Below are positions 41,004 to 50,749 of a stretch of DNA of 64,000 nt, one piece after another. The stretch is from positions 62,001-126,000 of the forward strand of contig NZ_JAOEEA010000012.1 in assembly GCF_029837695.1 (NCBI RefSeq), in the 5' to 3' direction. The notes below the pieces were generated by a model. The model did not search any database. It was not told where the DNA came from and worked only from the letters and a program-made list of their open reading frames with translations. Source of the stretch: Pseudomonas sp. GD04019. GTDB lineage: Bacteria; Pseudomonadota; Gammaproteobacteria; Pseudomonadales; Pseudomonadaceae. Numbering within the stretch: the stretch's first letter is position 1; every line of letters begins with the position of its first letter. A program made the position numbers and the translations under genes.

Positions 41004-42773
41004 ATGGCTGGAATACTAGGTGTTGGAACGGGCATCAAGATTGATGAAATCGTCGCCGCGCTGGTTAACGCCGAGAAGGCACCGAAGACTCAGCAACTTG
41101 ATCGCCTTGAGAAAGCAACGACCTCGCGCTTTTCCGCGCTAGGTACGTTGAAAGGGTCGCTGAGTGGGTTGCAGACCGCCATCCAGAATCTCAACAAGCC
41201 ATCTCTTTTCACGACTCGCACTGCCTCTTCGAGCAGCAGTGCAGTGCTCAGTGCCAAAGCGGACACTGCAGCTATTGCCGGCAAGTACAGCGTTCAGGTC
41301 CAGCAACTGGCGACCAGCAGTAAAGTCGGTTTGCAGTCGGTGCCTGCCACTGCCTCCACTACGTTCAACAGTGGAAAAATGACTATCTCTGCTGGCTCAT
41401 CCAGTATTGAGGTGGATGTTACTGCTGCCAATAACACCCTTGCAGGCGTGCGTGACAGCATCAATGCCGCCGGTAAAGACAAAGGCATCAGTGCCACTAT
41501 AGTGACGGATGCTTCCGGATCTCGGTTGGTACTGAACTCAAGCAAGACCGGCGCTGGCAACGACATCAAGGTCGCTGTCGCTGAGGATGGCGTTACGACG
41601 GGTACTGTGGCCCTTGCCACTCAAGCTTTTCAGTCATCCGCTAGCCTCAAGCTACCTGCCTTCAGTGGTGCTCCGGGCGCCACTTTGTTTCAAAGCGGAA
41701 ACCTAGCCATCAAGGCAGGCTCGACCAATCTCAATGTGGCTATCAGCGATGGTTCTTCTCTTGAAAGTGTTCGAGATGCCATCAACGCTTCCGGTGCTGG
41801 CCAAGGGGTCTCAGCCAGTATCGAAACAGATGCGTCCGGCTCTCGATTGGTGTTGAACTCCACCAACGGTACCGCGCTTGAAGTGACGGCAACTGCCTCT
41901 GGTGGTACTCCCACCAGCAATGCTTTGACCTCTCTGAATCCCGCTGCTGGGGTAACTGCTACCTCCGCCAGTCCCAACTCCACCAGTGGTGCGGCTGGGG
42001 TAATCAGCAAAGCTCAGTCGGCTGTATTGTTCGTTGATGGTCTCAAGGTCGTCAGCGAAAGCAATACCGTGTCTTCTGCCATTGATGGCGTCACGCTGAA
42101 CCTAGCCTCGGCTCAAAGTGAGAGCGACCTGGCTGCCGGTAAGACTATCGACGTCACCATTGGCGTCGATAAGGGCTCGGTCAAGACGAATATCCAGAAG
42201 TTTGTCGATGCTTATAACGGCGTCATGACTACTGCTGCACAGCAAACCGCCGTGGTTCAGGTTGGCGAAGGCTCCAAGCCGGTTACGGGGGCGCTGGTCG
42301 GAGATGCCACGGTTCGAGGGCTGCTGGCGGGATTGCGCAACGAGCTTGTCAAGACGACGGGAGAAGAGGGGGTTCGTGCGCTGGCTGACCTCGGTATCAC
42401 GACCCAGAAGGACGGCACGCTCAAGATTGATGACGCTAAGCTGTCCTCGGCGCTGGATGCTGACTTTGAGCAAGTCTCCAGCTACTTTACGGGCGACAAG
42501 GGTTTGATGGTGCGACTCGACAGGAATGTCGGCGAATACCTCAAAACCGGCGGAGTATTTGATCAGCGCACCAAGGCGTTGCAGGCCACCTTGACCGGAC
42601 CTGGCGGCATAGACGAACAGCGCAAAGCGCTGGATATGCGCGTTGGTAAAATCCAAGAGCGTTTAGTGGCTCAATACACCGCCATGGACCAGCTGGTTGC
42701 TCGTCTGCAGAAAACCAGCGAGAGCCTGACCAACCAGTTGGCCAGCCTGCCTGGCCTCGTGAAGAAGAGCTGA
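41004..42773 (+). CDS. fliD: Flagellar filament cap protein FliD
   Basis: This 589-residue cap protein guides flagellin folding at the filament tip. The N-terminal FliD domain (GVGTGIKIDEIVAALVNAEKAPKTQQLDRLE) and the C-terminal coiled region (KIQERLVAQYTAMDQLVARLQKTSESLTNQLASL) are clear. It is over 100 residues longer than many Pseudomonas FliD proteins. The excess matches an internal duplication of a flagellin-IN-like unit: residues about 128-185 and 233-290 share AINA/SINA and TDASGSRLVLNS motifs. Codons are less GC-biased than in the flg genes. FliS genes follow. Confidence 0.94.
   Translation: MAGILGVGTGIKIDEIVAALVNAEKAPKTQQLDRLEKATTSRFSALGTLKGSLSGLQTAIQNLNKPSLFTTRTASSSSSAVLSAKADTAAIAGKYSVQVQQLATSSKVGLQSVPATASTTFNSGKMTISAGSSSIEVDVTAANNTLAGVRDSINAAGKDKGISATIVTDASGSRLVLNSSKTGAGNDIKVAVAEDGVTTGTVALATQAFQSSASLKLPAFSGAPGATLFQSGNLAIKAGSTNLNVAISDGSSLESVRDAINASGAGQGVSASIETDASGSRLVLNSTNGTALEVTATASGGTPTSNALTSLNPAAGVTATSASPNSTSGAAGVISKAQSAVLFVDGLKVVSESNTVSSAIDGVTLNLASAQSESDLAAGKTIDVTIGVDKGSVKTNIQKFVDAYNGVMTTAAQQTAVVQVGEGSKPVTGALVGDATVRGLLAGLRNELVKTTGEEGVRALADLGITTQKDGTLKIDDAKLSSALDADFEQVSSYFTGDKGLMVRLDRNVGEYLKTGGVFDQRTKALQATLTGPGGIDEQRKALDMRVGKIQERLVAQYTAMDQLVARLQKTSESLTNQLASLPGLVKKS
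41385..41870 (+). repeat. Internal duplication in fliD (321-bp period)
   Basis: The segment encoding TDASGSRLVLNSS (from 41505) recurs 321 bases later as TDASGSRLVLNST (from 41826), with surrounding similarity (AGSSSIEVDV versus AGSTNLNVAI; VRDSINAAG versus VRDAINASG). The two copies are diverged in DNA sequence. Confidence 0.75.
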
Positions 42774-42775
42774 CG

Positions 42776-43171
42776 ATGAGCAAGAAACCGATCGACACCT
42801 ATAAGCAGGTCAAGACCAGCCAGGAAGTCAGTCCTTACAGGGCCGTACAGATGTTGCTGGACGGCGCCTTGGAACGTGTTCTGCTCGCGCGTCAGGCGCA
42901 GGCGGAAGGCGATATCGAGATTCGCGGTATGGCGGTGGGCAGCACCATCACCATCCTCGGCGTGCTACAGGCCAGCCTCGACAAGAAGTTGGGCGGCGAG
43001 ATCGCCGAAAATCTCGATGCGCTGTACGACTACATGACCCGCCGTCTGGCTGGTGTAGCGCTGGACGATACGCCGCGCAGCCTTGATGAAGTGCAGAAGC
43101 TGCTGACTCAGCTGAAGTCTGCCTGGGACGGCATCGGTCCGGAAGTAGAGCCCGCCGCCGCTACGGAATAA
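42776..43171 (+). CDS. fliS: Flagellar export chaperone FliS (first copy)
   Basis: This 131-residue four-helix chaperone binds the C terminus of flagellin and prevents early polymerisation. Typical motifs are YKQVKTSQEVSPYRAVQMLLDGALERVLLARQAQ and the GGEIAENLDALYDYMTRRL core. It starts two bases after the fliD stop, so it is co-transcribed. A second fliS follows; the two differ strongly in sequence, so they are not a recent duplication. Confidence 0.9.
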   Translation: MSKKPIDTYKQVKTSQEVSPYRAVQMLLDGALERVLLARQAQAEGDIEIRGMAVGSTITILGVLQASLDKKLGGEIAENLDALYDYMTRRLAGVALDDTPRSLDEVQKLLTQLKSAWDGIGPEVEPAAATE

Positions 43172-43190
43172 TCCGCTTTTTTGCTTCGTT

Positions 43191-43211
43191 CGGTCCTCAA
43201 GGTGAGGACCG
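43191..43211 (+). terminator. Hairpin between the two fliS genes
   Basis: CGGTCCTCA-AGG-TGAGGACCG is a perfect 9-bp stem 19 bases after the first fliS stop, followed only by CTTT. It overlaps the sigma-28 promoter of the second fliS. Confidence 0.65.
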
Positions 43212-43222
43212 CTTTGCCGATA
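43197..43222 (+). promoter_or_regulatory. FliA promoter of the second fliS
   Basis: TCAA (43197-43200), 15 bases, then GCCGATA (43216-43222) and CAAAG, the same -10 context as at fliC. One mismatch in the -35. The promoter gives the second fliS and fliT a late, FliA-dependent boost. Confidence 0.7.
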
Positions 43223-43259
43223 CAAAGACTGTATCCAGGCAATGTTCAGTGGAGCAATC

Positions 43260-43640
43260 ATGAACGCAATGGCGGCCCTTCGGCAGTATCAAACCGTCAA
43301 CACTCAGGCCCAGGTCAGCGACGCCAGTCCGCATCGTTTGATCCAGATGCTCATGGAAGGTGGCCTGTCCCGCCTGGCGCAGGCCAAGGGCGCCATGATG
43401 CATGGCCAGCATGCAGCGAAAGGCGAGCTGATCAGCAAGGCAATTGGTATTATCGGCGGCCTGCGCGAGAGTCTCGACCTGAAGCAAGGCGGCGAAATTG
43501 CCGCTAATCTCGACAGACTCTATGAGTACATGGTTTCGCGCCTGGTTGAGGCCAACATCGGTAACGATGTGGCGATCATCGACGAAGTGGCCGAGCTGTT
43601 GCGCAACGTGAAATCCGGTTGGGATGCCATCAGTCACTGA
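43260..43640 (+). CDS. fliS: Flagellar export chaperone FliS (second copy)
   Basis: This 126-residue second FliS has MNAMAALRQYQTVNTQAQVSDASPHRLIQMLMEGGLSRLAQAKGAM and GGEIAANLDRLYEYMVSRLVEAN. The SPHRLIQMLMEG motif is closer to classical FliS than that of the first copy. The start at 43260 has GTGGAG six bases upstream. It has its own sigma-28 promoter. It may serve flagellin while the first copy serves another client, which is speculative. Confidence 0.92.
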   Translation: MNAMAALRQYQTVNTQAQVSDASPHRLIQMLMEGGLSRLAQAKGAMMHGQHAAKGELISKAIGIIGGLRESLDLKQGGEIAANLDRLYEYMVSRLVEANIGNDVAIIDEVAELLRNVKSGWDAISH

Positions 43641-43668
43641 GCATCTGCAGTGTGAAGGGGAAGTAGCC

Positions 43669-43965
43669 ATGAGTTCATCCGTCCAGCTTCTTGAAGCCAC
43701 CGGTAACGCCTTGCGTGATGCACTTGCTCGCCGGGACTGGGCTGCCATTGGTGAGCTGGATGCCCAGTGCCGCCATGCCGTCGATGAGGCCATGGTCGAG
43801 GCCGAGCGTGACGAGGGCGTGCTGCGTGAGCGTATGCAGACTCTGCTGGATCTCTACCGTGAATTGGTGATGACCTGCCAGGCCGAGCAGCGTCGCTTGG
43901 CTGGCGAGCTGGTACAGCTCAACCAGTCGCAACAGGGTGCCAAGGTCTACCAGCTGTTCACCTGA
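43669..43965 (+). CDS. FliT/FleP-like flagellar chaperone
   Basis: This 98-residue helical protein (MSSSVQLLEATGNALRDALARRDWAAIGELDAQC... GAKVYQLFT) occupies the place of fliT or P. aeruginosa fleP between fliS and fleQ. FliT proteins chaperone FliD and can affect flagellar regulators. Similarity to enteric FliT is weak, so the assignment rests on size, helicity and place. GGGGAAG precedes the ATG. Confidence 0.78.
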   Translation: MSSSVQLLEATGNALRDALARRDWAAIGELDAQCRHAVDEAMVEAERDEGVLRERMQTLLDLYRELVMTCQAEQRRLAGELVQLNQSQQGAKVYQLFT

Positions 43966-44051
43966 AGATCATCCTTCCTTACGAATTTCTCAGGCATCTA
44001 CAGACAATTACGGATGCTCTCGGGATTCGCAGAAAAATTTACGCCATAAAT

Positions 44052-44080
44052 TTGACTCTCGCCTGATTTTTGACTTTACT
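44052..44080 (+). promoter_or_regulatory. Sigma-70-like promoter of fleQ
   Basis: TTGACT (44052-44057), a 17-base spacer and TTTACT (44075-44080) lie 66 bases before fleQ. No RpoN element is visible, in line with sigma-70 expression of fleQ at the top of the hierarchy. Confidence 0.55.
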
Positions 44081-44145
44081 AGTGGCCAATTGCCGTTGTC
44101 GCTTGGCGACTCCTTTTCCCAGCCCGCGAGCCAGACCAGAATAAG

Positions 44146-45621
44146 ATGTGGCGTGAAACCAAAATCCTGCTGATTGACGACAACGCCGAGCGCCGCCGCG
44201 ACCTGGCGGTGATTCTCGGTTTTCTTGGCGAAGACCATCTGGCCTGCAGCAGCGCCGATTGGCGTGAAGCAGTGGGCAAGCTCGACTCCAGCCGCGAAGT
44301 GCTCAACGTCCTGCTCGGCGATGTGAACGCCAAGGGCGGTGCCCTGGAGCTGCTCAAGCAGATCATCGCCTGGGACGAGAACCTGCCGCTGCTGATGATC
44401 GGCGAGCCGGTTCCGGCCGACTGGGCGGAGGATCTGCGCCGGCGGGTGCTGGCCAGCCTGGAGATGCCGCCCAGCTACAACAAGCTGCTCGACTCCCTGC
44501 ACCGTGCCCAGGTCTATCGCGAGATGTACGACCAGGCCCGCGAGCGTGGCCGCCAGCGCGAGCCCAATTTGTTCCGCAGCTTGGTCGGCACCAGCCGTGC
44601 CATCCATCAGGTGCGTCAGATGATGCAGCAGGTGGCCGATACCGAGGCCAGCGTGCTGATCCTCGGCGAATCGGGTACCGGCAAGGAGGTGGTGGCGCGC
44701 AACCTGCACTATCACTCCAAGCGCCGCGAAGCGCCGTTCGTACCGGTCAACTGCGGGGCGATTCCGGCGGAGCTGCTGGAAAGCGAACTGTTCGGCCATG
44801 AGAAGGGCGCATTTACCGGTGCCATCACCAGCCGTGCCGGGCGCTTCGAACTGGCCAATGGTGGCACCCTGTTCCTCGACGAGATCGGTGACATGCCGCT
44901 GCCGATGCAGGTCAAGCTGCTGCGGGTGTTGCAGGAGCGCACTTTCGAACGGGTCGGCAGCAACAAGACCCAGTCGGTGGATGTGCGCATCATCGCCGCC
45001 ACCCACAAGAACCTGGAAAAGATGATCGAGGAGGGGACCTTCCGCGAGGACCTCTACTACCGCCTCAATGTCTTCCCGATCGAGATGGCGCCGCTGCGTG
45101 AGCGCGTGGAAGACATCCCGCTGCTGATGAACGAGCTGATCTCGCGCATGGAGTTCGAGAAGCGCGGCTCCATCCGCTTCAACTCCGCCGCCATCATGTC
45201 GTTGTGCCGCCATGACTGGCCAGGCAACGTGCGCGAGCTGGCCAACCTGGTCGAGCGCATGGCGATCATGCACCCCTATGGCGTCATCGGTGTCGGTGAG
45301 CTGCCGAAGAAATTCCGTCATGTCGATGACGAGGACGAGCAACTGGCCATCAGCCTGCGCGAGGAGCTGGACGAGCGTGCCGCTATTGGCTCCAGCATGC
45401 CGGGCATGGCCAATACTGCCATGCTGCCGCCGGAGGGCCTCGATCTGAAGGATTACCTCGGCAATCTCGAACAGGGGCTGATCCAGCAAGCGCTGGATGA
45501 TGCCAATGGCGTAGTGGCGCGAGCCGCCGAGCGCCTGCGCATTCGCCGCACCACCCTGGTGGAGAAGATGCGCAAGTACGGCATGAGCCGCCGCGATGAC
45601 GAAGGTGGCGACGAGGACTGA
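44146..45621 (+). CDS. fleQ: Flagellar master regulator FleQ
   Basis: This 490-residue sigma-54 activator heads the flagellar cascade and also binds cyclic-di-GMP. Its N-terminal FleQ domain (MWRETKILLIDDNAER...) is receiver-like. The AAA+ domain has Walker A GESGTGKE (174-181) and the sigma-54 contact GAFTGA (221-226). The C-terminal Fis-type helix-turn-helix is VVARAAERLRIRRTTLVEKMRKYG. The length and motifs agree closely with Pseudomonas FleQ. It has a sigma-70-like promoter and a strong terminator. Confidence 0.97.
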   Translation: MWRETKILLIDDNAERRRDLAVILGFLGEDHLACSSADWREAVGKLDSSREVLNVLLGDVNAKGGALELLKQIIAWDENLPLLMIGEPVPADWAEDLRRRVLASLEMPPSYNKLLDSLHRAQVYREMYDQARERGRQREPNLFRSLVGTSRAIHQVRQMMQQVADTEASVLILGESGTGKEVVARNLHYHSKRREAPFVPVNCGAIPAELLESELFGHEKGAFTGAITSRAGRFELANGGTLFLDEIGDMPLPMQVKLLRVLQERTFERVGSNKTQSVDVRIIAATHKNLEKMIEEGTFREDLYYRLNVFPIEMAPLRERVEDIPLLMNELISRMEFEKRGSIRFNSAAIMSLCRHDWPGNVRELANLVERMAIMHPYGVIGVGELPKKFRHVDDEDEQLAISLREELDERAAIGSSMPGMANTAMLPPEGLDLKDYLGNLEQGLIQQALDDANGVVARAAERLRIRRTTLVEKMRKYGMSRRDDEGGDED

Positions 45622-45645
45622 ATCTCCTCGCTGTCCATGAAATAG

Positions 45646-45673
45646 AGCCGGAGCTTTGACGCAAGCTCCGGCT
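45646..45673 (+). terminator. Rho-independent terminator after fleQ
   Basis: AGCCGGAGCTT (45646-45656) pairs perfectly with AAGCTCCGGCT (45663-45673) across a 6-base loop, followed by TTATTTTTTAA. A textbook terminator. Confidence 0.93.
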
Positions 45674-45711
45674 TTATTTTTTAAGTGATTGAAATATAAA
45701 GCCTATTTTTT

Positions 45712-45727
45712 AGGCATGGGGATTGCT
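45712..45727 (+). promoter_or_regulatory. RpoN promoter of fleSR
   Basis: AGGCATG-GGGA-TTGCT has GG and GC 12 bases apart, with two deviations from the -24 consensus. It follows the fleQ terminator and lies 53 bases before fleS. Confidence 0.7.
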
Positions 45728-45779
45728 AAGACACTCTCGACTGACCGTCTGCTGACGGTTCGCCAGCCGAGAGAAGAGC

Positions 45780-46997
45780 ATGAGCCAAGCCGCCCCGTCG
45801 CCCGTTACCCCCGAAGCCGCCGCGCCAGCTGCGCCTATCGAACAGGCCAGCCGTGCCAACCTGGAACAGGCCTTCGCCCTGTTCAACCAGATGTCCACGC
45901 AGCTCAGCAGCTCCTACAGCATGCTCGAGGCGCGGGTCAGCGAACTCAAGGGCCAACTGGCCCTGGTCAGCGCGCAGCGCATGCAGGAGTTGGCCGAGAA
46001 GGAGCGCCTGGCCCAGCGTCTGCAGAGTTTGCTCGATCTGCTGCCCGGCGGCGTGATCGTCATCGATGGTCAGGGTGTGGTGCGCGAGGCCAATCCGGTG
46101 GCGCGCAGCCTGCTGGCCAAGCCGCTGGTGGGGATGCTCTGGCGCGAGGTGATCGCGCGCAACTTCGCTCCGCGTGAAGACGACGGCCACGAGATTTCCC
46201 TCAAGGATGGGCGCCGCCTGTCCATTGCCACCCGTTCGCTGCAGGGCGAGCCGGGGCAGCTGGTGTTGCTCACCGACCTGACGGAAACCCGCCGACTGCA
46301 GGATCAGCTGGCGCGCCACGAGCGCCTGTCGTCCCTGGGGCGCATGGTCGCCTCGCTGGCTCATCAGATCCGCACGCCGTTGTCCGCCGCGCTGCTGTAT
46401 GCCAGTCACCTCGCCGAGCAGGAGCTGCCGTTCGAGCAGCAACAGCGTTTCGCCGGGCGCATCAAGGAGCGCCTGCATGAGTTGGAGCATCAGGTGCGCG
46501 ACATGCTGGTGTTCGCCCGCGGCGAGCTGCCCTTGCCCGATCGCATCGCCCCCAACGCCTTCTTCGACGCCTTGCGCCGCGCCGCCGAGCCCCATGTGCT
46601 GGGCATGAATGTGCGCTGGCAGTGCGATACCCGCCTGGGCGAGTTGCTGTGCAACCGCGACACCCTGGTCGGTACCGTGCTCAATCTGATCGAGAATGCC
46701 ATTCAGGCCGGCGGCCGCGAGGCCAGCCTGAAGATTCACCTGTATGCCCGCGACAACAGCCTGCGTCTGTGTGTCAGCGACAACGGGCCGGGCATCGACG
46801 AAGTCACCCTGGCGTGCCTTGGCGAGCCTTTCTTCACCACCAAAACCACCGGTACCGGCCTCGGCCTGGCGGTGGTTCAGGCCGTGGTGCGCGCCCACCA
46901 GGGCGAGCTGCGCCTGCGTTCGCGCGTTGGTCGTGGCACCACCGCCACCCTCGTATTGCCGCTGATCAGCGCGGCGCAACCGGATATTCAGGAGTAA
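45780..46997 (+). CDS. fleS: Flagellar sensor histidine kinase FleS
   Basis: This 405-residue soluble kinase has no membrane segment. It has a coiled N terminus, a PAS domain (about 80-175), a dimerisation/phosphoacceptor domain with H195 in LAHQIRTPLSAALLYASHL, and an ATPase domain (NLIENAIQAGG, DNGPGID, TGTGLGLAVV). It phosphorylates FleR to switch on the middle (class III) genes. It is co-transcribed with fleR four bases away. The signal it senses is not evident. Confidence 0.95.
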   Translation: MSQAAPSPVTPEAAAPAAPIEQASRANLEQAFALFNQMSTQLSSSYSMLEARVSELKGQLALVSAQRMQELAEKERLAQRLQSLLDLLPGGVIVIDGQGVVREANPVARSLLAKPLVGMLWREVIARNFAPREDDGHEISLKDGRRLSIATRSLQGEPGQLVLLTDLTETRRLQDQLARHERLSSLGRMVASLAHQIRTPLSAALLYASHLAEQELPFEQQQRFAGRIKERLHELEHQVRDMLVFARGELPLPDRIAPNAFFDALRRAAEPHVLGMNVRWQCDTRLGELLCNRDTLVGTVLNLIENAIQAGGREASLKIHLYARDNSLRLCVSDNGPGIDEVTLACLGEPFFTTKTTGTGLGLAVVQAVVRAHQGELRLRSRVGRGTTATLVLPLISAAQPDIQE

Positions 46998-47001
46998 GCC
47001 C

Positions 47002-48453
<1,452 letters not shown>

Positions 48454-48460
48454 GTATTCG

Positions 48461-48487
48461 GCCACGCTCGGCCTTGCCGAGCGCGGC
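48461..48487 (+). terminator. Hairpin after fleR
   Basis: GCC-a-CGCTCGGC-ctt-GCCGAGCG-c-GGC gives an 8-bp core stem with an extension, starting eight bases after the stop. No T-tract follows. Confidence 0.55.
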
Positions 48488-48532
48488 AGTAACAATCCCC
48501 TCTTGGCCCGCCTCGCGCGTGTCTTTGTTTTT

Positions 48533-48548
48533 TGGCACTGTGCTTGCA
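48533..48548 (+). promoter_or_regulatory. RpoN promoter of fliEFGHIJ
   Basis: TGGCACT-GTGC-TTGCA matches the sigma-54 consensus with correct 12-base spacing, preceded by a T-rich run. It lies 57 bases before fliE. Confidence 0.88.
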
Positions 48549-48605
48549 GATACCCCCGCACAGGCCGCGTAGCGTCAAAAAACCGCGGTCGCTGGAGGAA
48601 AGGTC

Positions 48606-48938
48606 ATGAGCCAGGGTGTCGAATTCAATCGCCTGATGTTGGAAATGCGCTCCATGCAGATGGAGGCCATGGCCAAGGTCAAGCCTGCGCAGGTTTCCGC
48701 GCCGGAGCCGGGTGCGCCGAGCTTCTCGGAAATGCTCGGCCAGGCCGTTGAAAAGGTGAACGAGACCCAGCAAGCGTCCAGCCAGTTGGCCACTGCCTTC
48801 GAGATGGGGCAGGCGGGTGTCGATATCACCGACGTGATGATCGCCTCGCAGAAGGCCAGCGTTTCCTTCCAGGCCATGACCCAGGTGCGCAACAAGCTGG
48901 TTCAGGCCTATCAAGACATCATGCAGATGCCGGTTTAA
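48606..48938 (+). CDS. fliE: Hook-basal body protein FliE
   Basis: This 110-residue small protein links the MS ring to the proximal rod. The C-terminal part (FEMGQAGVDITDVMIASQKASVSFQAMTQVRNKLVQAYQDIMQMPV) is the FliE signature. GGAGG precedes the ATG. It opens the fliEFGHIJ unit and is followed by fliF after 17 bases. Confidence 0.95.
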   Translation: MSQGVEFNRLMLEMRSMQMEAMAKVKPAQVSAPEPGAPSFSEMLGQAVEKVNETQQASSQLATAFEMGQAGVDITDVMIASQKASVSFQAMTQVRNKLVQAYQDIMQMPV

Positions 48939-48955
48939 CAGGGCGGATTTGAGTC

Positions 48956-50749
48956 ATGGCTGAAGCAGTCGCTGCAAACGTACCCGCCACCACTGGCGCC
49001 GACGAGCCGAAGAAGCCGCTGTTCGGGCTGGCCTTCCTGGAGAACCTCTCCGAGATGTCCATGCTGCGCCAGCTCGGCCTGCTGGTCGGCCTGGCCGCCA
49101 GCGTGGCGATCGGCTTCGCCGTGGTCCTGTGGTCGCAGCAGCCGGATTACAAGCCGCTGCTGGGCAACCTGGCCGGTATGGACAGCAACCAGGTAATGGA
49201 GGTGCTCAATGCCGCCGACATCGCCTACACCGTCGAGCCCAATTCCGGGGCGCTGCTGGTCAAGTCCGACGACCTCGGCCGCGCCCGCATGAAGCTGGCT
49301 GCCGCCGGCGTGGCGCCGGCCGACGGCAACGTCGGCTTCGAGATCCTCGACCAGGAGCAGAGCCTGGGCACCAGCCAGTTCATGGAGGCCACCCGCTATC
49401 GCCGCGGCCTGGAAGGCGAGCTGGCGCGCACCATCTCCAGCCTGAACAACGTCAAGGGTGCCCGCGTGCACCTGGCTATCCCGAAGAGCTCGGTGTTCGT
49501 GCGTGACGAGCGCAAGCCCACCGCCTCGGTGCTGGTCGAGCTCTACCCGGGCCGCAGCTTGGAACCGAGCCAGGTAATGGCCATCGTCAATCTGGTGGCC
49601 ACCTCCGTGCCGGAGCTGACCAAGTCGCAGGTCACCGTGGTCGACCAGAAGGGCAACCTGCTGTCCGACCAGCAGGAGCTGTCCGAGCTGACCATGGCCG
49701 GCAAGCAGTTCGACTACACCCGGCGCATGGAAACCCTGTTCACCCAGCGCGTGCACAACATCCTGCAGCCGGTGCTGGGCAATGGCCGCTACAAGGCCGA
49801 GGTTTCCGCGGACGTCGACTTCAGCGCGGTGGAATCCACCTCCGAGATGTTCAACCCGGACCAGCCGGCCCTGCGCAGCGAGCAGCAGGTCAACGAGCAG
49901 CGCTCCAGCAGTATGCCGCCGCAAGGCGTGCCGGGTGCCCTGAGCAACCAGCCGCCTGGCGCCGCCACCGCTCCCGAGCAGGCCGCTGCCGCACCGGCGC
50001 CGGCCGGCCCGGTCGCCCCCGGCCAGCCGCTGCTGGACGCCAATGGCGCGCAGATCATGGACCCGGCCACCGGCCAGCCGATGCTGGCGCCGTATCCGGC
50101 GGACAAGCGCGAGCAGTCCACCCGCAATTTCGAGCTGGACCGTTCGATCAGCTACACCAAGCAGCAGCAGGGCCGCTTGAAGCGCCTGTCGGTAGCCGTG
50201 GTGCTGGACGACAAGGTCAGCATCAACCCCGAAACCGGCGATACCACCAGCAGTCCCTGGAGCGCTGATGATCTGGCCCGCTTCACCCGTCTGGTGCAGG
50301 ACTCGGTGGGCTTCGACGCCAGCCGCGGCGACAGCGTCAGCGTGATCAACGCGCCGTTCTCCTCCGAGCTCGGCGAGGTCATCGAGACCCCCTGGTATCA
50401 GAGCGAGCTGTTCCTGATGGGCATGGGTGCCCTGAAGCAACTTTTCCCCGCGCTGTTGATCTTCCTTCTGGTGTGGTTCGTTTTGCGCCCGGTGCTCAAC
50501 AACATCGCCGGTGGTGGCAAGAACGCCGCGGGCGAAGGCCGCGAGGGCGATGTGGAGCTGGGCGACATGGGTGGCCTGGAGGGCGAACTGTCCTCTGATC
50601 GGGTAAGCCTCGGCGGCCCGCAGAGCATCCTGCTGCCAAGCCCCACCGAGGGTTATGATGCACAACTGAACGCCATCAAGAGCCTGGTGGCGGAAGATCC
50701 GGGCCGCGTCGCCCAGGTAGTCAAAGAGTGGATCAACGCCGATGAGTGA
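48956..50749 (+). CDS. fliF: Flagellar MS-ring protein FliF
   Basis: This 597-residue inner-membrane protein builds the MS ring. It has one membrane segment near residues 40-63, a periplasmic ring-building domain (YKPLLGNLAGMD..., GFEILDQEQSLGTSQFMEATRYRRGLEGELARTI), a Pro/Ala-rich periplasmic loop (about 320-390), a second membrane segment (about 490-515) and a C-terminal FliG-binding tail. Its last eight bases overlap fliG. Confidence 0.96.
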   Translation: MAEAVAANVPATTGADEPKKPLFGLAFLENLSEMSMLRQLGLLVGLAASVAIGFAVVLWSQQPDYKPLLGNLAGMDSNQVMEVLNAADIAYTVEPNSGALLVKSDDLGRARMKLAAAGVAPADGNVGFEILDQEQSLGTSQFMEATRYRRGLEGELARTISSLNNVKGARVHLAIPKSSVFVRDERKPTASVLVELYPGRSLEPSQVMAIVNLVATSVPELTKSQVTVVDQKGNLLSDQQELSELTMAGKQFDYTRRMETLFTQRVHNILQPVLGNGRYKAEVSADVDFSAVESTSEMFNPDQPALRSEQQVNEQRSSSMPPQGVPGALSNQPPGAATAPEQAAAAPAPAGPVAPGQPLLDANGAQIMDPATGQPMLAPYPADKREQSTRNFELDRSISYTKQQQGRLKRLSVAVVLDDKVSINPETGDTTSSPWSADDLARFTRLVQDSVGFDASRGDSVSVINAPFSSELGEVIETPWYQSELFLMGMGALKQLFPALLIFLLVWFVLRPVLNNIAGGGKNAAGEGREGDVELGDMGGLEGELSSDRVSLGGPQSILLPSPTEGYDAQLNAIKSLVAEDPGRVAQVVKEWINADE

